Of a stretch of 64,000 nucleotides of DNA, positions 26,801 to 38,800 are shown piece by piece (positions within the stretch are counted from its first letter, which is position 1; each line of letters begins with the position of its first letter). This DNA is from Monarcha castaneiventris obscurior. Lineage: Eukaryota; Chordata; Aves; Passeriformes; Monarchidae. Location of the stretch: positions 5,163,501 through 5,227,500 of the forward strand of contig JAMPIT010000493.1 of the NCBI GenBank assembly GCA_026261815.1, in the 5' to 3' direction. The notes below the pieces were generated by a model. It was given only the letters and a program-made list of their open reading frames with translations, was not told the origin of the DNA and did not search any database. The translations under genes were made by a program, and so were the position numbers.

Positions 26801-29800
26801 CTGAACTCTGCATGGAGGAATCCTGCACCTGAGCAGGTGTCAGGAAAGAGGCCAGAGCCAAACTGGGGCCCTGGAGAGTGTGTGCCAGGGCAATCCTGAA
26901 AACCCAGCTGGGTTTGCTTAGATACCAGATAAAGCGAGTCACGTTTTTATGGAGGTCTCACATAAGGGCCTCAACCTGGTTCCCCAGTGAAATGCCAGGG
27001 GAGGAGACTGAGTGACCACAATGGAGTAACTTTGGTTTTGCCTTCACATTTTTTTCGCTGCCTTTTATGTGCAAGACATGGGAGGATGAAAGCAGAAGCA
27101 GTGTAAGCTCCCCAGTACCCAGCAGGACCCCAAGCTCCTGCTCTCCTGCTTTCCCTGCCGCTTCCCTTCCCATGGGCTGCAGAAAGTGATGTGAGGGGAG
27201 AAGAGATGCAGCAAACTGTGTCTGTGGGGCATCAGGTGGGGAGAGCATGTCGTACTGGGGCTGTACACTCCCACGGGCACAGCATCCATAGAAATCCTTC
27301 CCAGCCACCACCAGTTTAGAACAGGCTTCAACCCACACCGCCCCCTCCCCCCACAAAAAACCCAAACTTGTAGCATTTCATCTTGCCCATTCTTTGAGAA
27401 CTTTCTAGACCTGACAGAGGTTATCATTGTGGAGAAGCCTTTTCATGCATTTTTGCCCCAAATCTGCCTCTTGGAGGGCTGGGAGAGCCTCTTGGATGCT
27501 GTCCTTGCTCCTGCCGGCCACTTCCATGGGATGCCATTAAGTGCTTCTCAGCTCTGTTAAACTGTCCAGACCAATCTCATGAACTCATGGAGAGTAAATG
27601 ACTTCTTTGTGACAATGTAATGCAATTAGTGCTAATTGTGGAGTGTGTAATGTCTGCAACACATCTCTGTAATTACAGTAAAACTTGCCGGAGATGAGAA
27701 TAGTGCTGCATTATCAAAAGTCTGCTTAGGCAAACACGGCTTTGGCTGTAGGTTACGGAGCTGTGTGGGGAAAAAGGGGATGGAAAAAAAAGTGATGAAT
27801 GGCATAATTATGTTGCATTATTTTTAGAGGAGGGGATTTGGGGAGTTTACTTGTGAGAGAACTCTCTCAAGGTTAACAGGCATTGCAAGCAGCTCTTGCC
27901 CTGTAAATATGATTCAATATAATTTCGACCTCTCCCCAGCATAAGACACAGATGTATTGAGGATGGATGCTTGTTTACATCCCAAAATATGCAGAAGTGG
28001 TTTCTGTTTAATGCTGACTGAGGCTTGGGCTGGTGAGCCAGAGCTGTGGGATGGAGATGTGCCATGACTTGGTATCTCCCTGGCCACCACTGGACCCAGC
28101 ATCCACTGTCTTCCCAGCAGGGCACAGGGACATCTTCTCTGCTCAGTCCCTGGGAAGAGGGTAGCCACAGACTGAGATCTCCCTTCTGCTCAGCTGAAGC
28201 CAGCCCTAGCCCCACATGTTGCTGCAGTCCCAGCAGCTTGCAGGACAACAGCTTGTTCTGGCTTTGTTCAGAGAAGGACTTCCATGAACCTCTGCATCCT
28301 CGTAGATTGAAATGGGCTTTAAGCCATCCTCATCAAAAAACCCCACATGGTGTGACTTTGGAGTTATCCTGTGCAGGGCCAGGACCTAGGCTTTGATCTT
28401 TGTAGTTCCCTTCCAGCTCAGGAGATTTTATGATTCTATTCTATAATTCTAACCCCAAAACAACAAAAATCCCTAATGGTTTATTGTTTTCCCATGAGAG
28501 AGCTTTACAGCAGGGGATAATTTGGAGCTGTAAGAGCTCACGGGGCTCCTCTCTGCCTTCCTGTGCCCATGTTCTGCTCCCCACTGAGCAGGGCTGTGCA
28601 TCATCCCCTGTTTGAGCTGTGTGGGTCTGTGGTTACTCTGGGCTCAGTCAGTTGTTTGGCCAAGACTGAGGAGTCCTGTTTGTGCTTTGCTCATTGTAAT
28701 GGTAACGAGCCTCTTCAAAGACTTTGTAGGAAAGTTAAACGCTTCTGGGATATTTCGCTTACGACTGAAGAGGAGCTGGGGCTGGAGGTGGTTGGCAGGC
28801 TGCTTTATTCAAGAACAGACACCACTTCTTTCTCTCTTTGCTTCCTGAACATTTCAAATGTTTGTTATGATTTTTTCTCCCTCTGTTGAAGGCTGTATTA
28901 AACAGTGAGCTCCACTGAAGCCTTCATAAACAACCTTTAAGGATGTAATTCTCCCTCGTGGTTTTGAGCACTGAATTTCAGGGATGAAATAGGCTGCAGG
29001 AAGCCCTGTTGTGTTCATAGGTGACAGGAGAGAAAGGGATGCCACAGCCCCCACTCCATCCCTGCTCCATCTACATCTGGATGGGGTCTGAAAAGCTCTT
29101 TAGCTCAGAAATTGGAATGAGGGCTATGGTGCCAGACGGGGCTCTGTGGGTAGCTGTGATCTCATGGCTGCAGCAGCCAGAGCAAGATTCCTGCTGGGTG
29201 CTCTGGGTGAAGCTTCCAGCATGTTGCCTTCACCCCACAGTGCCAGATCACTCCACAGGCAGGCAGGGCTCCTCCGAAGGGCATTTTGTCTGTACAAAGC
29301 TGATCAAGGGCCTGTTTCAGCTCCCTGGTTCAGACACAGGGAAGAAAGAGCTGATGTGGGACTGCCTATAGGAGCCCCTGCTGCAGCCTCCCACTGCAAA
29401 GGCTGTTCTTCCCCCATATATTACTCTCTTCATCCCTTAAAAACAAAACTAACAGGGAGGCAGGATGAATGTTGCTTTTTCATCCCTTCTGCCTCTGTTG
29501 AGCCCTCTGACCAGAGGAGCAGCACATGGGATGTGGCAGCAGTGCCCTCTGTGCTGCCTGGGCACCCTGAGCAAGCACCAGGGGCGTAATTGCCCGTGTA
29601 AGAGCCTGATTTGCACACGCAATTACCCAATGTGCAGCCACTGCCACAGCCACAGCCCCTCTGGGCTGCAGGGAAAGCTACACCAAACCTGCTCCCAGGA
29701 GTTTGCCTCTTTCCTGGGCTTTCCAGGGTGGATGTGAGTGTCCTGGAAACTGGGAGCCTTCTCTGTGGCCCCACCACATCCTGACTAATCCCAAATTAGG

Positions 29801-32800
29801 TGTTTTGTGCTCTGAGCAGAAGTGCCAGAACAACATCAAGCCAATACTCGTCATCACGAACCTCCAGGAATTCGATATCTGGGGCTGAGCTGTGCAGTTT
29901 AATGTTTTAAGTTACTTTTGGGTGGATGAAGGGTAGCCAAGACCTGGGCACTGATGAAATCCATGGCTGTGGATGCTCTGTGCTCTGTGCTGCCTTCCCA
30001 CAGCCTTTGGAGCGGAGCATCTCGAACAAGCTGCATCCCTGACTCACAGAAACCTGCTGGGTAAAAGAAAGCCCTCAGCAGTCTCCCTCGTGGCTGAGCT
30101 GACTCAAATCCACCTGTGAAAAGCCTAGGTTTTTTTTTTTAATTTTAGGACTTTTAAAAAGGTAATTCTTTAGTTTCTTTCAGTTCTTCAGCTGAACTTG
30201 CTGCTGCTTCAAAAGCCTCATTAGTCAAGTGTCCTGGCTGGGACACATGGTGCAGCCGGATCCAGCAGGCTGCAGGGTTCATGCTCTCTGTGTGCTATTC
30301 TTTTTCTTCTGTTCAGCTTGATTGAAATGAGTATTTTTAAAATTAAGCAACACCCACGAATGCGGTGAGACTCGCAAGGCTCCAAACGCACCCCCTGAGT
30401 GAAAGCAGAGCACAGCCAAGCTGGCGAGAGCCAGGGGGAAATTTCATTCCAGCTTTCTGAAGATACAATGCTGCCTAAATAATTTCTCCTTGTCTTTTCC
30501 AGCACCGATGGCTTAATATCACCCACTGATGGCTGTGCTTTGTAGATAAAGGGTGTCTATATGCCCAGTTTTGGAAGCTTTTTAACGCTGAATAAATCTC
30601 AGCCTATCTCTCCCTGGCAGTGCAGGGCTCTGAGTGTGCAGGCGGTGGGCAGCTCTCGGGAGTGGCCTTGCCTGCAGCCACTGCTGCTTTGTCACCAGCT
30701 CCTCGTGTGACCTTGGTCACATCCACTGGCTGTGCAGCATCCCCAGCATCCAGCTGTGAAAGGGGAGAGTTCAAGCTTTCCTTGAAAAGCACCCTCAGCA
30801 GAAGCTCTCTGTGTGCCTCACTGGGTTTTCACATCTGCTTCCTGAGCAGGAGTGATCCCGGGGATGGGAGCAGAGTCAGGGCTGAGAGCAGGGTGCTAGA
30901 GAAGCGATGCTGGCTAGGTGTGGGAAGGGCTTTGCTGGAATTTCTGTGCTCTGTTAGAGGCTCTCTGGGTAAGCAGAGCCCCTTGAACCCTTCCTGTGAT
31001 GCCCTGAGCATCGCTTTTGAAAGCCCTTTGCCTCAGGGTTGCTGCCTGGCGTTGCACTCAGGAAATCCTTCCCAGTGCTTTGGGTTTTATAGGAGAGAAA
31101 CCCCAGCATGCTCCAACTCACTGTCTCCAGGCAGAATAGGAATGAATTTCACCTGCCTGGTCCATCCTGAGCTATCCCTTTTGCCTGTCAGCTGAGCCCT
31201 GAGAGTTCTCCTGCTTGGAGAAGCATTTGTCAAAGGTTTGCATCAGCACCCTCTCTGCATCCCACCACCAGCCCGTTGTACGTCTGGCTTTGCAGATGCT
31301 TCACTTTTATTCTTAGAAAGCCCTAAATATTTCCGCTTTCCTTCTGAATAACTCCACCGATCGGGGGCTGCTGATCACTCTGATGAGCTGTGAATCCATC
31401 CTATTTAATGCTGAGTTTCTCTCTGAGCCTTTAACTTGGCTGGGCACCAGGTCGGTGGCGGCAGCGCTGACAGGCATCGCGCCTTCCCCTCTGAGCAGAG
31501 ATGACATTTGAATTGAGGCTTCATCAGGAGCCTTTTACACTGCAGATTTCCAATGCATAAATGCTATATATGCTGGTAAATGTACCTGTCACCTCACCAG
31601 CTGGTGACATCCTGACATTTGCTCTCCCTGGGTATCTTGCCTTGCCAGGGATGTGGATTGATTCTTCCTGTGCTTCCCCTTGCCTTGGGAAGTGACCTTA
31701 GAGCTGGGGACTGGTGGTGTTCTCACTGGACTTGCTCTTTAGTGTCTAAGCTCTACTGACATTTTTTTCTCCAATACTGGGTTCTCTCAAGGCACTTGAA
31801 CTGTTGGTTACCAGCAAGGTGTGGGCCCTGTAGTCTGTCTGGGGCTGAGCTTGGCAGTGCTGTAACACCAGTTCTGGTAGCTGTGTCCAGCAACAGAGGC
31901 AGGAGACCACCTTCTTGCTCTTGGTCTTGGTGTTCAAGTGTTTGCTCAAGCCTCTGGGTTGTTGTTTGGCTTGTTCCTTTAAATTTGGCATTATAATTGT
32001 TCTTTAATGAATTAAATCAAAATGCATTTTACAGCACGTCTTTTGCAGCTTACAAGCACTCACATCTCTGGAAATGCGTCTGGAGCTGTCATTAATCAGA
32101 AAATGATTTGTCTTGGTGCAAGTAACCGTGTGCTGCTCTGAATTTTGCTGGCAGCCTCTGTTTTAATAACAGGTGAAAGAAAAGCTGTATGTTTGGTATG
32201 GGCTTTTTACCTGAATATTGCCAACCATACAGAAATCTTTTTGAACAGCAAGTGAAACTTGACAGCCGTGAAAGCCAGGGAAAGCACTGCCTCTCTCCTC
32301 ACCTTAGCCAAAGCTTGCCCAGTGCAGGGAGTCCTGTGCACTGAGGAAGGGGCTGGTTTTCTATCCCCAGGTCAGGTGGGATTTTGTGAACACACTGCCT
32401 TCTTTTCTGGTCAGAGACTGAGAACAAATTTGTAATATCCATATGTGCCTGTCCAACGTCCATCTCCTGGGACTGTCCCATTGCTGTGGGGGTCAGCTAA
32501 ATAGGGAGGAATATGTTGAGGTTATTTTGATCTTAGATATAGTTTGATCATCATGATTGTTCTCATTAGAGCCTATCAGGTAAAGCCTCACTGCATTGAA
32601 CGTTTTTGTTCATTTGGGGTTGTTTATTTGGGGGCTGGAAGGGGAGTCTTCTCCACCCTGGGTGCCCCTCACCTGCTGGAGGACAGGAGGGAGAAGAGTG
32701 GGTTTGGCTGATCAAAGCAAGAGCAGAAGCCCCCAGTGTGCTGCAGCCATGGCAAACCCAACACAGCACTGATGGATTCTGCGGGGTTTTCAGCAGGGAG

Positions 32801-35800
32801 GGAAGGGACAACACTGATGCCTTTGTGCAAAGAGTGACCAAAGCTTCCTCCAGAAACATGATGCCTAATCAGGTGAGATTAATTCAGACCAGGGCAAGTG
32901 TGGAGGAAGGTTGTGACTGCAAAGCAGTCTGTGAGATGGGGCTGGAAGAACTTGATTTGTTTGACTTTGCAAAATCAAGGCTGTGAGGAGATGTGATTTG
33001 TCCTTGGTAAATACATGGGTGGGTAAACATCAGGGACAAATAACAGCTAGAGAAGCTACTTAAACGACAGTGCTGCCATAAGAACAAATGTATATGAGCT
33101 TGTCCTGAATAAATTCAGGCTGGAAGTTAGGCTTCTAGGCATTAGAGTTGGAGGGAGGGAACCACCCAGCTTGTTTGGAGATGGAACTTGATAATTTTTG
33201 GAAGAGATCAATATCCTGTGGCTGCCTGTGGCAGTGGGAGCCTGACTGTGTGGGGAGCCTCAGGGTTGTGTCCCTTGCCTTTGCCTGGCTCTGCCTCTTC
33301 AAGAATATTCTGGGCAGAGATCTTGGATCTTCCCACGGTCAGAGAGCAAATCCCCGGAGGTGTTGTGACTGATGACTCTGTTGTGCTTGAGCAAAGGTGC
33401 CATGAGAATAGTGAGAGGTGCTGGGGCACCCAAGGGCCTTGCAGCCATCCAGGTTCATCCTAAGCCCTGTGGATGTTGCTCCTCCATGTCCTGAGCTGGG
33501 AAATGACCCTGCCAGACAGTGGGAGCACTGGGAGGTTCCTTGGTCCATGTTTGCCCCATTTTTAATCTGCAAGTGTCACCAGTTTTGTTCCCACCTGCCA
33601 AGGGTCTCTGCTGGGCAAAGGTAGCAGAGCTCAGTGTCCTGTGCTGCTCATCTTCTGTGGCACACAGAAGTGGTCTGCGCCAGGAAGTGTTCTTCCTTTC
33701 AGGACTGTGGTGGTGCTCAGATTCATTACAGTATCTGTAAAATTGTTAAAAACAGGGCTGTGCCTGGAAATTTCCCCTCTGGAGCATGCAGGGATTTTCA
33801 GAAGCTTCTGCCTGGCCTTGTGTAAAAAGAGGCCCAAAGCAGATGAGAGAGAGATCTGTGGCTGTGTGAGCTGGTGTATCACATTCCCCCTCATTGACTT
33901 TATCCTGATACGCAAACAACCCTTAATTAATTCCTCTGGCAAACTTTCCTGATGGGAGAGATGCAGTAACAAGTCCCTCTGTGAGCGGTTGGCATTTAAT
34001 GTTTGCTTTATAATGTTTGATAATCTAACATTTCTCCACCAGATCCGTGACACTCCTCAGTGGTTTTGTGTCTTTCTCAGGATGCTGGAGTATTCCCTGG
34101 ACCTGCAGAACGTCAGCTTCTCAGCCGTCCGCACCGTCCGAGTCCTGCGGCCACTCAGGGCCATTAACAGGGTCCCCAGTAAGTCAGATCCCAATTCCTC
34201 CCTGTTGGGGCCAGCTCTTTGGATCCATGCCCCAAAGATGAAAGGGCAAACCCAGATCTTACATCACAGCTCAAACGTTTGCCCGAGCCTGGCAGTGCTG
34301 GGTCTTACCACCACTATCTGGGTTCCTTTTGACACCTGTGTCATCAGAGATGAGTCGATAAGGTATCCAGGACTGTCTTCAGACACCTGCCTTTCTCATC
34401 TGAAGAGGGCCTGAGGAGGCAGCTAAAGGGCTGCAGGTGATAGGGATTGACTGAGCCAGCAGCCTTTGCCAGGCAGTACAGGCAGAGGGGTCTGAGCCAT
34501 GCTGCTCCCACCCTCCCTGAGATACTCCATCCTCCCCTGGAGAGATTGGGGTCAGGAAGTCTTGTTGTGTATGCTTGTAGTGTTCTACAAGTGTATGCTT
34601 GTTGTGTATGTCTTGTAGTGCTTCCCAGACAGTCCCCTGGGAAGCACTGAGGACCCCAGAGCTGGTCCATGCAGCCCAAACCCCCATCTCCAAAGCAGAC
34701 CTGTGGGATGGGCAGTGGCTCTTCAGTCCTGGTTTCTCAGGTCATGGACAAGGGTCTCAGCCCTGCCTTAAGCAGCAGTGGGTGGCATTGCCTGCTGCTG
34801 CATGGCAGCCCAGCCCCAGATGGCACTGGCCATCACAAACCCTCCCACTGCCCCATGCTGGGCAAATCCCAGTGCTCCGTGAGACACACCGAGCACCGTC
34901 CCTCTCGGATGCTGTAAGGATCAGGTATGTTAAGTGTAAGTACAACTGCACCAGAAGCATCCTTTTCCTGGTCCTACAATCCTGGTCATCAAATCCAGTA
35001 CTGTTTTAGCCAAATTAAATCTGAGTCTGCACGCCCCTATCTGAACTGGCCCAATGCCTTGATGAGAACTAATCAGCTTCAGTTCTCTCTGCTGATGCTG
35101 GAAGTGCCTAGGATCTATTTATTTTCCTGCTCCTGACTCCTGAACTTAATCTGGCTTTGCTGCTGATGTTTCAATCATTACAGAAGCTTCAGAATCCTGT
35201 TTGCAATTTTTTTTTTTTTTTTCATCCCCACTGCTGAACTGGTGGATAGCTGAATTTATCCACCACTGTCTAACTGGGGATGTAATTCACTTAATGTGTT
35301 TTGAAATCCTGGGTAATTTATCTTGTTTTCTCTGCAATGTAGTTACAGTGGGATAGAAATGAAAGGTGGGAAAAATAAAAAATGAGCTTTGTATGATGAT
35401 CAATGCAATAACCACAGAAAGTAATTTTAGTTAATTAGGAGTTGACGCAAGGTGGTTGTTCCCCAGTAACAGAGTAGAAGAAAAACCCTGAGAGAGGAGG
35501 TGACAGCATCAGGATAAGAGAAAAAAGTCTTCCTGAATATCAAAGTAAAGGGTGCAACAGTAACACTTTCTTTAGATAAAAGTCAATATAAGCAAGTGAG
35601 AGAATGTAGAACATGGGGAAAGAAGAAGAGTGAGAGATGAGCAGAATATTACACAGATGTCAGATTAAATCAATTTTTTGTGTGTAAATGTCAAGTTGAA
35701 GTCACCATCAATTTGTCTTTGTTACAGAACTGGCTGTTCCTGAACTTGTGAGAATTAACTGCCAGAGAGAGTCCTGTATTTTAAGGAAGAGAGGGCATTT

Positions 35801-38800
35801 AGGGTAGATAAGGGGAAATAGGGAAGGAAGGGAATTCTGAAATATACTGAGTGGAGAAAGAAATATGATTGGGCAAAGGAGAATGCCAGAATTTAATCTG
35901 AGGGAAGAAAGGAAACATAATTGCTAGAAAACTCTGGAGAAGAGGACTTGAGCAGGGAAGGTAGGTCTGGTGTCCAGTAGCAAGGCATGAATGAAGAGGG
36001 GTGTCCCAGGGGCTTTGGGTGGAAGCCAAAGGGAATGGGAAGCTCTGAGTGTTCACAAGCCACATGCAGGTGATGAGGATAGAAGGAAAAGAATAGAAGG
36101 AAATGTAGTAGGAAAAGTATCAGTGGAAAGGAAAAGGTCAGGAGGACAGAGCTGGAACAAGAAGATTCAATGTGAGGTTTTCGTCTTTGCCTCAGGTATG
36201 CGCATCCTGGTGACGCTGCTTTTGGACACGCTGCCCATGCTGGGGAATGTCCTCCTCCTCTGCTTCTTTGTCTTCTTCATCTTTGGCATTGTGGGAGTCC
36301 AGCTGTGGGCAGGTTTGCTCAGGAACCGCTGCTTCCTCCCTGAGAACTTCAGCATGTGAGTCTGTGTGGGCAGCACCAGTGTCTCCCCAGCTAGAGGGAG
36401 ACTGTCCCTCCAGGATCCCTCTGTAAAAGAGCCCTTCTCTTCTGTAAATGCTCCCTGCTCCTAAATGCCACCATCTCTCCTGCTTGGGCACACACAGCAG
36501 GAAGAGAGCAAGTTGTGACAATTTGCCATTTGCATTTGCAGGCTGTCCTTAACCCTCAGCTGGCACTTGGGAAATCTCTGATTGATAAAAGCCTCAAAAA
36601 AACCCCTCTGAGAATGGGAGTTCAGGCTTTTTAAATTCAGCATATCATTAATGTGTGACCTTTTCTGTGTGGAAATGCTCAGGTCTGAATCCCTTGCAGC
36701 TGCTGGTGGTGCTTATTGCCGTGACTTTTGTGGTCCCACCTAAACCCCAGGAAAAGCTGATGGAACTACTGTGCATTTTTGATGCTAGATACTTTTCAAC
36801 CTCAGAGCAAGACACAGTCTCCATCCCAAAGTGTTAATTTTCACAGATCCCTGAATTTTAAGGCCGAAAAGACTGTTGTGATCAGTTTTCTGGCCTGATG
36901 TAGCACTGTTTGGACAGTGGTTGAAGTACCTGATAGCTCTTTCAGGGTTTCCATGCCTGTTCTACCTACCTGCTTTTTTCAACCACCTCCACCCCTTCAA
37001 ATGCTTGGAGAAAGGCAGGTTGACTGCAAACCCTTGATGGCTCTGCCAAGTTCTGCCACCCCCATCACCCTTCAGTGGATTGCTGACTCCTCAGGGTGGA
37101 TCTGGCTGGATTCACACCTGGATGGAGGAATCTTACAAGCCCAAAGCCTCTTTCCTGCACACAGCAGGACCATGTTGCTGCTGCTGCTGTAGCCAGGCTG
37201 GTACAAGGCACCTTCCAATGTCTCCACCCACCCCCTAATCAACTCCCACCCCTCTTGTAGGTCATGCCCTCGAAGTGTGGCTGGAGGTGTCATTACCAGG
37301 ACATGCCCCTGTTAAGTAAATGTCAGCAGAGCAGGGGGACAGCTTCACCACCAAGTAAATCCAATAGAGCCACAGGTTTGGGTGCTGTTTAATTGAGCCA
37401 GAATTCCAGGGGTTTAGATAGGCTTTGAAGGGTATTACAGGCAATTCTGCAGGAATTAACCGGGCTGAAGTAGGCTTAAAAATATCTTTGCAAGCTTTAG
37501 TGGGAGTCCTGGCAGCATTAAGGAGATAGTGTGTGCAGAGCAAGGAGTCAGTTTCTGGCTGGCCATGGGTTGTTTCATCTCCCTGAAGAGTATTTTTGCC
37601 TGGTTTGCTGTGGTAAGGCCACCCTCAGAGGGAATTTAGAGCTTATCTGTGGGCTGAGCTGACACGGTGAAATGCATATGAAGGCCCTGTCTCCAGTTCT
37701 TAGGAATCTTGGGAGGTCCTTGTACATATAGAGTCTCCCTAAGCAATTCTCAGCATCTCCAGAAGGACAGGAGATACAGGAGCTTAAACTAACTGATTTC
37801 CATCTTACTGCAGCAAAGACATTTCAGAGAAGCCCTGTCATGCTGAATCCTTCTCTTAGTCTCCTAAAGTCAAAGCCAGAGTGCTTCCAGATGGAGTAAG
37901 TTGTAATAATGCCATCAGAAGGATTGCCAAGGGGCCGAGTGCACTGCCTCAGTTTCTCAAAACCCAGTTAGGGACATCAGCTCTTCCTGTGGGGCTGCAG
38001 TAAGTCCAGGGGGTTTCCTTCTTTAAAAAAATAGCTTTAAGATCCAGAAAAGCTGTGCTGTTACAGCTGTCTCCTTGCCAGATTGCCTGCAATCAGTGTG
38101 CAAACCCCAGCCCTGTCTGGACTCTTTCAGCCCCTACACGGTGGATTTGGAGCGGTACTACCAGACAGAGAACGAAGATGAAAACCCCTTCATCTGCTCC
38201 CAGCCCCGGGAGAATGGGATGCGCTACTGCCGGAGTATCCCAACGCGGAGGGAAGAGGGTCTGGAGTGCACCCTGGATTATTATTCCTATAATGACACCA
38301 CCAACACGTCTTGTGTGAACTGGAACCAGTACTACACCAACTGCTCTGCTGGGGAGCACAACCCCTTCAAGGGAGCCATCAACTTCGATAACATTGGCTA
38401 CGCCTGGATTGCGATATTTCAGGTGAGCCCTGTCTGCCAACTGTCCCGAGGTGGGCAAACAGCAGGTCCTGCCCCCAGCACGTCCCCAGGAGCTGTGTAA
38501 TTGCACTCCTGGGGGCTGTTTTGCACTAGTGAACACTTGTATAGTAGTGCACAGGTGCTCAAAGTGTTAGGGATTCAATATGATGCCTGTTTTGAGAACG
38601 TCTCCACCTCACATGCATGGACAAAACCCTGTGGGCGGGCAGTTAGAGGCTGCTGGTGTGGGGCAGAGCCTAGAGACTGCTCTTCTCTCTGCAAAATGCA
38701 CTAGTGGCCCTTTAGTCCAGCTTTAAAGGGGCTGGATGCAGCCTGGGCAGCTGGTAATGTGGCTGTTGGCATTGGGAGGAGCAGGATTTGGCTCCTCAGC

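Larger units (their letters stand above)
24488..34080 (+). other. CACNA1G intron 3
   Basis: A 9.6-kb intron, GTAAGT to CAG. It contains a 21-bp direct repeat at 25238-25258 and 25276-25296, an AT-rich homeodomain-motif-rich block at about 27530-27830, a CR1 3' end at about 28365-28452, a second AT-rich block at 31985-32260, and an old CR1-like fragment at about 32930-33165. No coding exon fits the required phase 2 in and out. Confidence 0.85.

Noticed and set aside
30620..31195. 191-codon open frame in intron 3, with AG (30849) and GTAAGC (30968) around part of it
   Set aside because: The implied exon would enter in a usable phase but leave in the wrong phase for the next exon, and the peptide resembles nothing in the channel family.
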